In this document: piece after piece, positions 1 through 9,985 of the stretch
Layout of the letters: each line of letters opens with the position of its first letter
Numbering within the stretch: the stretch's first letter is position 1
Assembly (NCBI RefSeq): GCF_014699075.1
Contig: NZ_JACXAB010000002.1
Span: 310,001-374,000 of the forward strand
Direction: 5' to 3'
DNA: 64,000 bases
Origin: Microvirga sp.
GTDB taxonomy: Bacteria > Pseudomonadota > Alphaproteobacteria > Rhizobiales > Beijerinckiaceae
The notes under the pieces: model-generated
Database searches by the model: none
What the model was told of the DNA's origin: nothing
What the model saw: only the letters and a program-made list of their open reading frames with translations
Made by a program: the position numbers and the translations under genes

Positions 1-1226
1 CCTATTCACCCATCGTTGCTGTCGATCCACCGGACGGCATCTGGATCGATATCGCCGGGGTAGCCCATCTGTTCGGCAGCGAGGAGAAGCTGCTGGAGCA
101 CCTGCTGATCCGTTTTGCCCGGCAAGGCATCAATGCAAAGGCGGCAATTGCCGATGCGCCTGGCACTGCATGGGCAGTCGCCCGTTTTCGTGGAGGCGGG
201 ATCATTCCGGTCGGCCGCGCGATTGAGGCCGTTGCCACCTTGCCGGTCGCTTCGCTTCGGATTCCGCCGCGGACGATCGCCACGATGCAGAAGCTCGGGG
301 TCGAACGGGTTGGACAGCTGGCCGCTATGCCGCGTGCGCCGATGGTCCGCCGTTTCGGCAAAGACGTGGCGCTGAGGCTCGATCAGGCGATGGGCCATGC
401 CTTCGAGCCGATCAATCCGCTGATCCCGGAGGAGACGGCGCTTGCCAGTCGCGCCTTTGCGGAGCCGATCAGCCGCTTGGAACACCTGCAGAAGGTATTG
501 CGGGATCTGGCTGAGGACCTGTGTCGGCAGCTTGTGAAGCGCGGTCAGGGCGTGCGCCGCTTGGACCTGATCCTGCGCCGGGTGGACGAGAAAGGGGCGT
601 CCCTCCGGGTTGGCACCGCAAAGGCCACTCGCGAACACGCGCACCTTGCCAAACTCTTCGACGAGCGCCTGCAGACCGTCGACCCGGGCTTTGGCATCGA
701 GGAGATGGTGCTCGTTGCCAGCAAGGTTGAGCCTTTTGTGGAGACCCAGACGGAGGCCCGTGGCATTGAGGGCGGGTCGGAGGCGGACGTGGACCTGAGC
801 CGCCTTGTGGACCGGCTCAGCGCCAAGGTGGGCAGCGCCCGCGTGTATCGCCTTGCTCCGGTGCAGACCCTTATCCCAGAGCGCATGGCCAAGCGGATCC
901 CGGCGCTGGCGCCTCCAACCGAGGCCATCTGGCCGGAGACCCTGCCCCGGCCGACGCGTTTGCTCGCCCCACCGGAGCCGGTCGTGTCCACAGCGCTGCT
1001 GCCGGATCACCCGCCGGTGCAGATTGTCTGGCGCAAGGTTCGTCACAAGGTCGTCAGAGCCGACGGGCCGGAGCGAATTGCACCGGAATGGTGGGCCGGT
1101 GATCCTGACGGACCCTCCCGGGACTATTACCGGATCGAAACCGATCAGGGCGGCCGCTTCTGGGTCTTCCGCGATGCTCCGACAGTTGATGGCGGGCGCT
1201 GGTGGATGCACGGGTTCTTCGGGTGA
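1..1226 (+). CDS. imuB: ImuB, Y-family polymerase-like mutasome protein (5' end outside window)
   Basis: This is the 3' part of ImuB, the catalytically inactive Y-family polymerase homologue that bridges ImuA, DnaE2 and the beta clamp in SOS mutagenesis. The frame is open from base 3, so the true start lies left of the window. The first residues contain the family hallmark DGIWIDIAG followed by AHLFGSE (palm region, where active DinB carries catalytic acidic residues). A little-finger-like region follows, and the C-terminus ends with the usual RPxRLLxPPEPV-type stretch and [14 protein letters not shown]. The stop overlaps the dnaE2 start by one base, so translation is probably coupled. An imuA/lexA-type partner would be expected just upstream, outside the window. 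Confidence 0.93.
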   Translation, partial: YSPIVAVDPPDGIWIDIAGVAHLFGSEEKLLEHLLIRFARQGINAKAAIADAPGTAWAVARFRGGGIIPVGRAIEAVATLPVASLRIPPRTIATMQKLGVERVGQLAAMPRAPMVRRFGKDVALRLDQAMGHAFEPINPLIPEETALASRAFAEPISRLEHLQKVLRDLAEDLCRQLVKRGQGVRRLDLILRRVDEKGASLRVGTAKATREHAHLAKLFDERLQTVDPGFGIEEMVLVASKVEPFVETQTEARGIEGGSEADVDLSRLVDRLSAKVGSARVYRLAPVQTLIPERMAKRIPALAPPTEAIWPETLPRPTRLLAPPEPVVSTALLPDHPPVQIVWRKVRHKVVRADGPERIAPEWWAGDPDGPSRDYYRIETDQGGRFWVFRDAPTVDGGRWWMHGFFG

Positions 1227-4200
1227 TGTACGCCGAACTCCAAGTCACCACCCATTTTTCCTTCCTACGGGGAGCGTCGAGTCCGGGTGAACTGTTTGAA
1301 CAGGCGAAACTCCTCGGCATCACAGCGCTGGGGATCGTTGACCGTAACTCGCTGGCCGGGATCGTGCGGGCCTATGAAGCCTCGAGGGAGACAGGCGTGC
1401 GCCTCGTCATCGGCTGCCGTCTCGATCTGACTGACGGCACGTCACTCCTGGTGTACCCGACCGACCGTGCTGCCTACTCGGGCCTGTGCAGGCTTCTGAG
1501 CGTCGGTAAGAGCCGCGGCGGAAAGGGCAAGTGCCTCCTGACGTGGGATGATGTGGTCGCCTGGAACGAAGGCCTGCTGGCAATCCTCTTGGGCGATGAG
1601 GCCGACGATGAGCTTCAATCGAACCTGGCGCGGCTGAAGGCGGTTTTTGGCGATCGTGCCTACATGGCCCTTATCCGGCGGTTCGCGCCCAACGAACATC
1701 TCAGGCTTTATCACGTGGAGGAGGCGGCCAAAGCCGCAAAGGTGCCGACGGTGGCTATGGGCGATGTCCTCTACCATCATCCGTCTCGTCGGCGCCTGCA
1801 GGATGTGGTCTCATGCATCCGCCAGCGCTGTACCATCGACGAGGCTGGATTCCGGCTTGATCGCCATGCCGACCGGTTTCTGAAGGACCCGGCGGAAATG
1901 CAGCGGTTATTTGAGCGGCACCCTGGAGCGTTCCGGCGCATCAATGAGGTTCTTGACCGCTGCACGTTCTCGCTCGACGAGCTACGGTACCAGTATCCAT
2001 CGGAGACCGAACCGGGAGAGACGGCCCAGGACAAGCTGGAACGGCTGACCTGGGAGGGTGCTGCCAAACGCTATCCGGACGGGGTGCCAGATGTGGTCGC
2101 AGCCACCTGCCGGCACGAACTCCACCTGATCGAGGAGTTGGACTATGCCCCCTATTTCCTTACCGTCCATGCAATCGTGAACTTCGCGAAGTCACGCGGC
2201 ATCCTGTGCCAGGGGCGCGGCTCGGCGGCGAATTCTGCCGTTTGCTACGTGCTCGGGATCACCTCCATTAACCCGACTGAGCACGATCTGCTGTTCGAGC
2301 GCTTCGTATCCCAGGAGCGCCGGGAGCCGCCGGACATCGACGTCGACTTCGAACATGAGCGCCGCGAGGAAGTGATCCAGTGGATTTACGACACCTATGG
2401 GCGGCATCGGGCTGCCCTGACGGCGGTCGTGACCTGCTACCGCGCCCGGGGCGCCGTACGCGAGGTCGGCAAGGTCCTGGGCGTGCCAGAGGACGTGACG
2501 GCGGGCTTGTCTAGTCTCGTCTGGGGCTGGGGCAACGATGGTGTCACCGACAAGGAGGCGAAGGAGCTCAACCTCAATCTCAACGACCCGCGGCTGCGGA
2601 TGACGCTGGAACTGGCCTCCGAGCTGATCGGAGCGCCTCGCCACCTCTCCCAGCACCCGGGCGGCTTCGTGCTGACCCAGGACCGTCTCGATGACTTAGT
2701 GCCGATTGAGCCGGCCGCGATGGAAAACCGGCAGGTCATCGAGTGGGATAAGAACGATATCGACACCCTGAAGTTCATGAAGGTCGATGTTCTGGGGCTC
2801 GGGATGCTCGGCTGCATGCGCCGTGCCTTCGATCTCCTGCGGGATCACAAGGGCGTCGAGCACAATCTGGCATCAATTCCGCTCGATGATCAGAAAACTT
2901 ACGAGATGATTCAGAAAGCCGACACCGTTGGGGTGTTCCAGATCGAAAGCCGCGCCCAGATGGCGATGCTACCCCGGATCAAGCCGGCGAATTTCTATGA
3001 CATTGTCATCCAGGTGGCCATCGTTCGGCCGGGTCCGATCCAAGGCGACATGGTGCACCCGTATCTGCGGCGGCGCGAGGGGCACGAAAAGCCGGAGTAC
3101 CCTCGCCCTGAACTGCAACGGGTTCTCCAGAAGACCCTTGGCGTGCCGCTCTTCCAGGAACAGGCGATGCGGGTCGCCATCGAATGCGCCGGGTTCACGC
3201 CATCTGAAGCCGACCAACTCCGACGCGCTATGGCGACCTTCAAGCTGACGGCTGGCGTGACGAAGTTCCGGGATAAGCTGGTGCAGGGAATGATAACCCG
3301 CGGCTATGACGCAGAATTCGCCGAGCGCACCTTCAAGCAGCTCGAGGGATTTGGCTCTTACGGCTTCCCGGAGAGCCACGCGGCGTCGTTTGCCAAGATC
3401 GCATATGCCTCGTCCTGGATGAAACGGCATCATCCGGACGTGTTCTGCTGCGCGATCCTGAATGCCCAGCCGATGGGTTTCTACGCTCCGGCGCAATTGG
3501 TCCGGGATGCAAAGGCCCACGGCGTCGAGATCCGGCCCGTCGATGTGAACCACTCCCGATGGGATTGCACCCTGGAGCCGACCCGCAACCGCCACCGCTT
3601 TGCGGTCCGCCTGGGTCTTCGCCTGGTGCATGGGCTGGCCAATGCCGACGGCGGCATGATCCCGATTGCGAGGGGCGATACGCCGTATGGGTCCATCGAA
3701 GAGTTGTGGCGCCGAGCGGAAATCCCGGTCACGGCCCTTGAGCGTCTGGCCGAGGCGGATGCCTTTGGCTCTCTTGGCGTGAACCGCCGCGACGCACTCT
3801 GGACGATCCGTGGGTTGTCAGACGAGGTGATGCCGCTGTTCGCGGCAGCCGATGAGCGGGATCGGATCATCCGGTCCGAGAGCATTGAGCCGGAGGTCGT
3901 ACTTACCCCGATGACGGAAGGGCGCGAGGTCGTGGAGGATTACCGCTCGAAGGGTCTGACGCTGCGTCAGCACCCCCTCGCCTTCCTGCGCGGCGAGTTG
4001 CGCGAGCGCCGGATCCATAGCTGTGCCACGCTGCGACGGGTCCGGGACGGTCAATGGCTCACTATTGCCGGCATGGTGCTGGTGCGCCAGAAGCCGGGCT
4101 CGGCCAAGGGCGTCATGTTCATGACGATCGAGGACGAAACCGATGTGGCCAATATCATTGTCTGGCCGTCCCTCTTTGAGGAGCAGCGCCGCCTGATCCT

Positions 4201-4483
4201 CTCATCGGGTATGATTGGCGTCCGCGGGCGTTTCCAGCGCGAAGGGGGCGTGACGCACTTGATCGCTGAGCACCTGATCGACTTGACGGACCTTCTGCGC
4301 AGCGTCGGCGACCGGGATGATCCCTTCAGCATGCGCCATGGACGCGGCGATGAGGCCAAAATCGGCACTCGGGACCGTCTGCGCGAAGGCCCGAGGGAGA
4401 TCGTCATTCCGCCGGCAGCTGAATTGCCGGAGCAATCAGCCGAGGTGCCAATTATCCGGGTCGCGGCACGGGATTTCCACTGA
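1226..4483 (+). CDS. dnaE2: Error-prone DNA polymerase DnaE2 (ImuC)
   Basis: DnaE2 is the translesion alpha subunit of the ImuA-ImuB-DnaE2 mutasome. I chose the ATG at 1226, inside the imuB stop (TGATG), giving 1085 aa; an upstream GTG at 1202 would only add residues overlapping imuB. Visible parts are an N-terminal PHP domain ([14 protein letters not shown], then GIVDRNSL), the polymerase active-site motif PDIDVDFE near residue 370, the [15 protein letters not shown] finger region, and a C-terminal OB-fold ([18 protein letters not shown]). Length and order match the family. A strong hairpin terminator follows at 4555. The pair is normally LexA-controlled; the promoter is outside this window. 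Confidence 0.96.
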   Translation: MYAELQVTTHFSFLRGASSPGELFEQAKLLGITALGIVDRNSLAGIVRAYEASRETGVRLVIGCRLDLTDGTSLLVYPTDRAAYSGLCRLLSVGKSRGGKGKCLLTWDDVVAWNEGLLAILLGDEADDELQSNLARLKAVFGDRAYMALIRRFAPNEHLRLYHVEEAAKAAKVPTVAMGDVLYHHPSRRRLQDVVSCIRQRCTIDEAGFRLDRHADRFLKDPAEMQRLFERHPGAFRRINEVLDRCTFSLDELRYQYPSETEPGETAQDKLERLTWEGAAKRYPDGVPDVVAATCRHELHLIEELDYAPYFLTVHAIVNFAKSRGILCQGRGSAANSAVCYVLGITSINPTEHDLLFERFVSQERREPPDIDVDFEHERREEVIQWIYDTYGRHRAALTAVVTCYRARGAVREVGKVLGVPEDVTAGLSSLVWGWGNDGVTDKEAKELNLNLNDPRLRMTLELASELIGAPRHLSQHPGGFVLTQDRLDDLVPIEPAAMENRQVIEWDKNDIDTLKFMKVDVLGLGMLGCMRRAFDLLRDHKGVEHNLASIPLDDQKTYEMIQKADTVGVFQIESRAQMAMLPRIKPANFYDIVIQVAIVRPGPIQGDMVHPYLRRREGHEKPEYPRPELQRVLQKTLGVPLFQEQAMRVAIECAGFTPSEADQLRRAMATFKLTAGVTKFRDKLVQGMITRGYDAEFAERTFKQLEGFGSYGFPESHAASFAKIAYASSWMKRHHPDVFCCAILNAQPMGFYAPAQLVRDAKAHGVEIRPVDVNHSRWDCTLEPTRNRHRFAVRLGLRLVHGLANADGGMIPIARGDTPYGSIEELWRRAEIPVTALERLAEADAFGSLGVNRRDALWTIRGLSDEVMPLFAAADERDRIIRSESIEPEVVLTPMTEGREVVEDYRSKGLTLRQHPLAFLRGELRERRIHSCATLRRVRDGQWLTIAGMVLVRQKPGSAKGVMFMTIEDETDVANIIVWPSLFEEQRRLILSSGMIGVRGRFQREGGVTHLIAEHLIDLTDLLRSVGDRDDPFSMRHGRGDEAKIGTRDRLREGPREIVIPPAAELPEQSAEVPIIRVAARDFH

Positions 4484-4554
4484 GGGGGCGTCCAAGTAGC
4501 TGAACTTCCAAACCTTTAGCCGGAAAGAAGCCGCGTTAGGGCTTTCAGAGATCG

Positions 4555-4590
4555 CGCCGGAGCGCAACTTCCCATGCGCTCCGGCGTTTG
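4555..4590 (+). terminator. Rho-independent-type terminator of imuB-dnaE2
   Basis: A perfect 12-bp stem (4555-4566 pairing with 4575-4586, CGCCGGAGCGCA) with an 8-base loop is followed by TTTG. It lies 71 bases after the dnaE2 stop. The T run is short. Confidence 0.7.
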
Positions 4591-4922
4591 ATATATTCCC
4601 AGGAAGGCGCAGGTGTTGCGAGCACCTACGTCTCCCCCTGTTTTACAGGGTTTGACCCGAAGGGTCAGGTGGTTAGATCATCCACGGAAGGGCGAGTGTG
4701 AGGGTGAAACTCCACTCGCTCTTCTCGTTTTTGACCTGCAGGGAAAAGATGATCAATCTTTCCTCCCTGGGAATGCCCCAACCGGCCGCGTGGCGGCAGT
4801 CGCGGGGTGCGTGATGAGCGCACCGCTTTGGGGACGAACGAATCCACCCCCAAAGCGCTGCCCTCATGATCTGTGTAGGAGCCAAGGCCCTACAACTTGG
4901 TAAATCCACGGAGAGGGAGAGA
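4591..4922. other. Intergenic stretch with consecutive hairpins; no protein gene seen
   Basis: No convincing reading frame. The stretch holds a chain of inverted repeats: CCCTGT/ACAGGG (4636-4650), TGACCC/GGGTCA (4653-4667), a near-palindrome around GATGATC (about 4741-4765), and a long imperfect hairpin whose 20-base arms are 4814-4833 and 4848-4867 (about 17 of 20 pair, 14-base loop). A short TGTAGG/CCTACA hairpin follows near 4875-4895. This could be a structured RNA or tandem regulatory hairpins; which strand is transcribed is unknown. Confidence 0.45.
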
Positions 4923-4946
4923 AGCGGCGGGATTAAACCCGCCGCT
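4923..4946 (-). terminator. Hairpin terminator after the 592-aa protein gene
   Basis: A perfect 9-bp GC stem (AGCGGCGGG at 4923-4931, CCCGCCGCT at 4938-4946) with loop ATTAAA lies 29 bases past the stop of the minus-strand gene at 4976. The minus-strand sequence after the stem is pyrimidine-rich (TTCTCTCCCTC) rather than a pure T run. Confidence 0.6.
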
Positions 4947-4975
4947 CGAAGCTCGCTGGTTATTGTGCCAAACAC

Positions 4976-6754
4976 TTACGCCTTCTTGTCGAGAGCCTCA
5001 TAGAAGGCCGCAATCCGGTCTGACACCTCAATGTAGAACGGCCCCTCCCATTCCTGGACCCACTTTGGGGCATTAAGGGTGTACCGGAGATCGTCCGTGT
5101 TGTGCTGGTCGTCCTGCAGCTCGAGTGCCTTCTGGCGCCCCATGGCCACGATCTCCGGGGTGATGTCCCAGGTTGTGTCACCCTGCGGATCAACCACCAT
5201 GGTTTGATCCCCGACCCACACCTGCGGCGTGAATTCCGCAATCACCTTCGGGGAATCGTTTGGCATCATCAGCCGGGCCAGCTTGATCTTCCAGTCGTCG
5301 AACTCGACGGCGTTCCGGACGATGTAGTCGAACGGGATCAGGGTCAGCAGCGTGTGACTGGTGTCGGGCTCGTCCTCCTCGAGGATGACATGACCGCCGA
5401 TCGCTTCGATCCGGGGCCGGATTTCGTCGGCAAAAGTCTTGAGCTGCCGCAGGACAGTTTCCCGGTCACTCTCATTGTCACGGCCATAGCCGATCTCAAT
5501 AGACGGGCAGGCAAACTTCCGGCCCTCATAGAGGCAGCTATAGGCCATGTGAGGCCAGAAGCCGTTGGGAAGCTCAATGCCATCCTCGCCGATGAACCGG
5601 CTTTCCTTCTCCGTCAGCGGATAGAAGAACCCATGCTCATCGACACTCCACTCCAGCCCGAGCTTGGTGAACAGGCGTGGCCCTGCGTGGGCCACTTCCG
5701 CACAACCGTTCGTGGTGTATAACAGCCCTCCCGCGTACCCTTCGGCATCGTCGGTGCACCACTTCTGAACTGGGGGAAGGTCTGAGGCATCCTCGGCCCC
5801 ATCGCCCTCGTTCTCAGCCTCTTCGAGTTTGGCCGCGACCCAATCCCAGTAGCCGCGGCGCGTGTCACCGTTCCCCACCTCATACTGCCAGTCCTCAGAC
5901 GGGTAGTCAGGGTGATCATCCCAGACACTGTCAATCCCAGCGATCAGCTGCGAGGCATCGGGGTGAGTGGTATCCGGAAGTGGCTTCGGTGCGATATTGG
6001 CAGCAGGCCGCGTTTCGCGTTTCGGCTGGGACGCTGCGCCTCGCGTGATGCCTAGGATCTGACGAAGAAGCGGCAGCGGCACCCGCAGTGTGTCGGTCGA
6101 CGTATGGAGGTATTCTTCGTGCGGGGAGTCGAAGTATAGGCTGATGATCTCCTTGTCGGAGAGCTTCGTGAAATCGTCACCCGTTTCTGCGGGGTTGCCG
6201 GGCCGGAATGTCCGATCGTTGAAAAGGCTTGATCGGCAGTAATCGGCGACCTCCGCATCAACGGCTTCTTGGGTCGCCATCACATAGAGGTTGTCTCCGT
6301 GCTTGTGGCTGACTTCTGCAATGAACAGAGGGATCTCGATAACTGCATCAGAGCTCAGGCCAACCAGGCTGGCTTGTAGCGGCACAGTCGCATCGTCCAA
6401 GAGCCGCGACAGGTTCAGAAGGTGTCCGTAGGGCGTGGGGCCGAAGAGTTCGGCGCGCTGTTCGGCGATCACCTGTTGGACGAAGGCATTGTCCAGCGCA
6501 TATGCCGAGTTGGCAACGGGGTCACGAACCACGATGATGGTCTCACCTGACGGCAAGGCGACTTCCCCAATGGGCTCGGCCATCGGCGGGTTGAGGTCGC
6601 CAGCCTTACCGGCAGCAGTGAGTTCGTTCTGGTTGTGGTAGCCGAATGCGGCCGCAGCGATTTCCAGGGATTGATGACGTTTACAAGGGAGCCCACGCGC
6701 CCTGAGGACTTTCTCGAGGCGATCAAGATGAACGGAAAGGGATTTGAGTTTCAT
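4976..6754 (-). CDS. Large hypothetical protein, 592 aa
   Basis: Function unknown. The N-terminal 45 residues (LDRLEKVLRARG, then HQSLEIAAAAFGYHNQNEL) resemble the small helical module often found at the start of 'glyoxalase superfamily' and other plasmid-borne hypothetical proteins, in which a leucine-rich helix is followed by AxAFGYxxWNxL. The rest is acidic and soluble, with no signal peptide or membrane segment; a linker near residues 240-270 is rich in Pro, Ala and Lys. It is monocistronic, with its own terminator at 4923. The start is supported by a purine-rich AAGGAGACAGCTT stretch just before the ATG. Confidence 0.85.
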   Translation of the reverse strand: MKLKSLSVHLDRLEKVLRARGLPCKRHQSLEIAAAAFGYHNQNELTAAGKAGDLNPPMAEPIGEVALPSGETIIVVRDPVANSAYALDNAFVQQVIAEQRAELFGPTPYGHLLNLSRLLDDATVPLQASLVGLSSDAVIEIPLFIAEVSHKHGDNLYVMATQEAVDAEVADYCRSSLFNDRTFRPGNPAETGDDFTKLSDKEIISLYFDSPHEEYLHTSTDTLRVPLPLLRQILGITRGAASQPKRETRPAANIAPKPLPDTTHPDASQLIAGIDSVWDDHPDYPSEDWQYEVGNGDTRRGYWDWVAAKLEEAENEGDGAEDASDLPPVQKWCTDDAEGYAGGLLYTTNGCAEVAHAGPRLFTKLGLEWSVDEHGFFYPLTEKESRFIGEDGIELPNGFWPHMAYSCLYEGRKFACPSIEIGYGRDNESDRETVLRQLKTFADEIRPRIEAIGGHVILEEDEPDTSHTLLTLIPFDYIVRNAVEFDDWKIKLARLMMPNDSPKVIAEFTPQVWVGDQTMVVDPQGDTTWDITPEIVAMGRQKALELQDDQHNTDDLRYTLNAPKWVQEWEGPFYIEVSDRIAAFYEALDKKA

Positions 6755-7122
6755 AAGCTGTCTCCTTCAGGGCAGCCGGCATGCTCTATCGAGACGGGGG
6801 TTCCATTGACCGCGAGCCGGCCGCCGCAGGATGCAGCAGGGGTTAATCGCAGGGTGAAATTGGACAGGATTCGCCTGCGGCCGAGAGCGGACCGCGAGAG
6901 ACAAGGTCTCTTTGGAACCGGCGGGCTTACCTGAGGCCCTGAAGGGGTTAAAGGCCCCTTCGTCACGGTCGTGTTGGCCGTGGCGGAGAGGTCATCGGGT
7001 GTTTTGGGGTTTGGACTATCGAAGGAATCGAAAAGAACTGAGGATTACAGAACTTCCGAGCCATCGAAGATTGAAGGATTTCAGAAGGATCAATAGCCTG
7101 CCCTCGAAAATCGGGGGCGAAT
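6755..7122. other. Intergenic, divergent promoter region
   Basis: About 370 bases between two divergent genes, so promoters for both should lie here. A GAAGGGG/CCCCTTC hairpin with 7-base loop is at 6941-6961. The last 100 bases before 7123 are more AT-rich. No gene seen. Confidence 0.4.
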
Positions 7123-8391
7123 GTGCAAGTCTTTCTTTACGGTAGTGCGATCCTTGAAGCGGTAAAAGGCATCATCTCGAAATCTGATGTATGTGACTTG
7201 GCGGTTGCCTATTGGGGCAAGGGTGCCGCGAAAAGAATGCAAATCTTCGCCAAGAAGCGCAAGGTCCGCGTTATATGCGATCCGTGGAGCGGGGCGTGCA
7301 ATAAGGATGAACTGCGAGAACTTCGAATGAAGCTAGGTGACGATCTCAGGCACTTGAGGGGACTTCATTCGAAGGTTTACCTCACACGAGCCAGTGCCGT
7401 TGTCGGTTCGGCCAATGCCTCCACCCGTGGCTTCGTCCATAACCATGAGGCAGCCGTTCGCGTTGACGATGCTGCTGAGATCGCACGGATTGAGCAGTGG
7501 TTTAAGAGCAAGTGGGAAGACGCGAAGCCACTCACTCTTGAGTTGATCGATCAGGCTCCCGACCCCTCTGATTTCAATTCTGAGGATGCCCCTGCTCCCG
7601 GTGTAGCTGAGGGCGTGTTCGATATGATGACGCAAGATCCAAGCTGGATCCACAGTAAGGGCGTCAAGGTCCTGGTCTACGCATCGAGCGCCTCAGATGC
7701 TGCTGTCATCGAGCATGTCGAAGAAGTGGCGAAAACGAAGTACACGGAGGCAGAACGCAAAGCTTATGAGGCAGAGAAGCTCCTCCCCTTCTTCGAGGTG
7801 CATCCGGACTGGAAGATTTCACCGACCGACAGGTACATCTGCTTTGCGTATGATCATACGACCAAAAAGCTTGAATGGGACGGAATATGGTCATTCAAGG
7901 AGAAAACCGGCCGCAAGACGGACAATGACGGGACCGAAGTCTACCTGCTCACCCACCACAGTGACATTGGAAAAAGACCGTTCACCGACGAAGATCGTCA
8001 ACGCCTGAAAGAGATGATCGAGAACTTTCTCAAGGATCCGAGTATCACTGAGGATAAGTTCGGGCACTACATCGAACAGAACTTTGCGGCCCTTTGCAGC
8101 GATCCCCGTTGCGAGGATCCGTGGTTAAGCAAACTTGACGAAGCAGCCAGAATGCGAATTCTCCGCTTTGCGCGGATCATCGGGAAGCCGATCAAGAAGA
8201 TCATGGTTGGGAATCAGGGGACTGGAGCTACTCCGAACTTCCGATTTGTCTTCCGCGGATCTGGGAATCAACCCGCCGATTTTAGTGGTCTTCGCTACGA
8301 CCAAGAAACGTGGCGGTTTTCAAAGCTCCCGGGTGGGATCAAGATCGACGAACATCTGGTGCGCTTGTATCGAACCTGGCCCCGGCAGTAG
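7123..8391 (+). CDS. PLD-superfamily nuclease-like protein
   Basis: A 422-aa protein starting at GTG. The N-terminal half has a single phospholipase-D-type HKD motif: HSKVYL followed by VGSANAS (near residues 83-98), preceded by a strand/helix pattern (CDLAVAYWGKGAAKRM, VRVICDP) typical of PLD-family nucleases. Members with one HKD motif, such as BfiI and Nuc, work as dimers. The C-terminal half is unrecognised and lysine-rich. There is no signal peptide. Base composition is less GC-rich than the neighbours, which suggests transfer. It could be a restriction or defence nuclease; the substrate is not shown. Confidence 0.82.
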   Translation: MQVFLYGSAILEAVKGIISKSDVCDLAVAYWGKGAAKRMQIFAKKRKVRVICDPWSGACNKDELRELRMKLGDDLRHLRGLHSKVYLTRASAVVGSANASTRGFVHNHEAAVRVDDAAEIARIEQWFKSKWEDAKPLTLELIDQAPDPSDFNSEDAPAPGVAEGVFDMMTQDPSWIHSKGVKVLVYASSASDAAVIEHVEEVAKTKYTEAERKAYEAEKLLPFFEVHPDWKISPTDRYICFAYDHTTKKLEWDGIWSFKEKTGRKTDNDGTEVYLLTHHSDIGKRPFTDEDRQRLKEMIENFLKDPSITEDKFGHYIEQNFAALCSDPRCEDPWLSKLDEAARMRILRFARIIGKPIKKIMVGNQGTGATPNFRFVFRGSGNQPADFSGLRYDQETWRFSKLPGGIKIDEHLVRLYRTWPRQ

Positions 8392-8418
8392 GTTGGGAGC
8401 GCTCCGGAATGAATTGCG

Positions 8419-8655
8419 TCAAGCAGGCTGTAAGCCTGCTTTCTCCCGAGCCATCCGCCGCAATTCGGCACAGCCCGCGTCCAAACTGGCCCCAGGCGGA
8501 TTGATGTGTTTGTAAGCATTCCAGAAAGCTTTCCTTCCCTCAGGCAAGCGATCAATCCCGGCCAGGATCTCAAGGTGACCGATGGAACTGGCCGCTCGGA
8601 GAAGCTTCTCGATCGGATGCTCGGGTGGCGGGGCCTTCCGGCGTCTACGTGTCAT
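8419..8655 (-). CDS. Small hypothetical protein, 78 aa
   Basis: A short basic protein beginning MTRRRRKAPPPEHP, with a helical middle (IEKLLRAASSIGHLEIL). The start is supported by an AAGGAAG ribosome site 4 bases upstream on the minus strand. It is convergent with the PLD gene, only 27 bases away. No family recognised. Confidence 0.55.
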   Translation of the reverse strand: MTRRRRKAPPPEHPIEKLLRAASSIGHLEILAGIDRLPEGRKAFWNAYKHINPPGASLDAGCAELRRMAREKAGLQPA

Positions 8656-8795
8656 GTAACTTCCTTGTGGGTGGGGCGGGATCGTCCGTGCATCGCTCTT
8701 TGCACCCGGAGCCAGATGGTTAATTTGGTCGGGGAGTGAACGGTTAGGGTGGAGCGCCAGCGAGGTGGTTTACGCTGCTGGCGAGAGGAACTAGG

Positions 8796-9119
8796 ATGGC
8801 TCGCTTCTATTTGGCCTGCGTTCTCGTCGCGGCATCGATTTTTTATGTGAATGCAGCGATGGCGGAGACGCCTTGGCAGAAGGATACCCGCCGCCTGTGT
8901 GTATCGACCCAGCAGCAAGCGTGCTGGATCAAAGCGGGTGCTGCTCTATGCGATAAAGATCAAATGCGGTGCGACAAGCTTCCGGACCATGCTCCGGCCC
9001 GGATCATTGGGCACGGTGGCAGTCGATGGCACGTTCAAACAGCCTATGGAACCGGCTGGGTCTCGGAACGCATGATCATGATGGACTGCCGGCTTATGTC
9101 GCCGCCGCATCGGTGTTGA
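8796..9119 (+). CDS. Small secreted Cys-containing protein, SH3b-like
   Basis: A 107-aa protein with a clear Sec signal peptide (hydrophobic FYLACVLVAASIFYVNAAMA, cleavage after AMA). The mature part holds six cysteines and a pattern (ARIIGHGGSRWHVQT, then GTGWVSERMI) that resembles a bacterial SH3 domain. A GAGAGGAAC ribosome site precedes the ATG. Function unknown; probably periplasmic. Confidence 0.7.
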   Translation: MARFYLACVLVAASIFYVNAAMAETPWQKDTRRLCVSTQQQACWIKAGAALCDKDQMRCDKLPDHAPARIIGHGGSRWHVQTAYGTGWVSERMIMMDCRLMSPPHRC

Positions 9120-9157
9120 GCAGTGCCTTAATAAGCCGAGAGCTGGTCATTCTAGAT

Positions 9158-9197
9158 GATTGGCGGCGCACCCCCTCCTCCCCTAGCGCCGCCAATC
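9158..9197 (+). ncRNA. Hairpin with anti-Shine-Dalgarno loop (copy 1)
   Basis: A perfect 12-bp stem (GATTGGCGGCGC at 9158-9169, complement at 9186-9197) closes a 16-base loop that reads ACCCCCTCCTCCCCTA on the plus strand. The loop contains CCTCCTCCC, complementary to a Shine-Dalgarno sequence and identical to the motif in CcsR 'cuckoo' sRNA hairpins of alphaproteobacteria. There is no T run on either side. It sits between the convergent genes at 8796 and 9202. Assignment as RNA is inference. Confidence 0.5.
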
Positions 9198-9201
9198 AGA
9201 C

Positions 9202-9729
9202 TTATGCGGCCGTGTTGAGATGGGGGGCCTTAGCAAGATGTGTCGCAATCAGCTGGCGGGCCTCGGAGTGGGTCACACCTCGGACGGCTGCGATCTCCCG
9301 GGCCATGAAGTCCAATGCGGTTTCGAAGATCTGCTGCTCACTGTAGGAGGCCTCCGTCTGCTCAGATCCTCTGTTCAGGTCCCGCAGAACTTCGGCCATT
9401 GCGGTCAGCTGGCCGGTCGCCATACGCTCCTGGAAATCGGTGGCACGGCGGTTCCACATGCCGCGCTTCGCCTTTGCCTTTTCGCTGAGGATTCCAAGAG
9501 CCTGTTCGATGACGGCAGGATCCGACAGCTTTCTTAAGCCGCTGCTCTTTGCTTTTGCGAGTGGAATGCGGACGGTGAGCCGATCCTTCTCAAGAGTGAT
9601 CGCCAGGAGCTGGAGTTCGAAACCGGCAATCTCCTGCTCTTCAATCGCTGTGATCACCCCGACGCCATGAGACGGGTACACGACCGTTTCACCGGGCTGG
9701 AAGCTAGGAGTATTGATCTTCGTCGTCAT
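9202..9729 (-). CDS. CarD/CdnL family transcription regulator
   Basis: A 175-aa protein with an N-terminal CarD_CdnL_TRCF RNA-polymerase-interaction domain: FQPGETVVYPSHGVGVI, then the beta-barrel pattern LLAITLEKDRLTVRIPL. The middle (SEKAKAKRGMWNRRATDFQERM) is the conserved helical DNA-contact region with the characteristic Trp; family members bind the beta subunit and stabilise open complexes. The C-terminal helix extends about as far as in other alphaproteobacterial paralogues. A housekeeping copy would be expected on the chromosome, so this may be an accessory one. Confidence 0.9.
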   Translation of the reverse strand: MTTKINTPSFQPGETVVYPSHGVGVITAIEEQEIAGFELQLLAITLEKDRLTVRIPLAKAKSSGLRKLSDPAVIEQALGILSEKAKAKRGMWNRRATDFQERMATGQLTAMAEVLRDLNRGSEQTEASYSEQQIFETALDFMAREIAAVRGVTHSEARQLIATHLAKAPHLNTAA

Positions 9730-9937
9730 TCAGAAACGGTCTCCTTGAAGCTCGGGCTGTGTCGCAGGCGAGGGTTTGTAATGACCACGCCTCCAGATCG
9801 TGAAATAGCAGAACTTTCGCTCATCGACGCGGTTCCGCGCATCGGCCGATCAGCGTCGCTCTCCAAAAGGGCCGGCTCAACGGCAATTCCTGCTACGCTC
9901 GCGTTGGTTAATCCATTCGCTCATGGCGAGGCTAGGG

Positions 9938-9979
9938 CGATTGGCGGCGCAACCCCTTCCTCCCTGGCACCGCCAATCG
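9938..9979. ncRNA. Hairpin with anti-Shine-Dalgarno loop (copy 2)
   Basis: A 10-bp stem (CGATTGGCGG at 9938-9947 with 9970-9979), extended inward with one mismatch, closes a loop with AACCCCTTCCTCCCTG on the plus strand. Stem and loop closely match the copy at 9158. It lies just downstream of the gene at 9986, between it and the CarD gene. On the minus strand the loop is purine-rich and SD-like, so either strand could be the functional one. Confidence 0.45.
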
Positions 9980-9985
9980 ACAGGA

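Noticed and set aside
4630-4946. tRNA or known riboswitch
   Set aside because: The hairpins do not form a cloverleaf and I recognise no conserved riboswitch core.
7333-7653. Minus-strand 106-aa frame within the PLD gene
   Set aside because: Antisense shadow of a well-supported gene.
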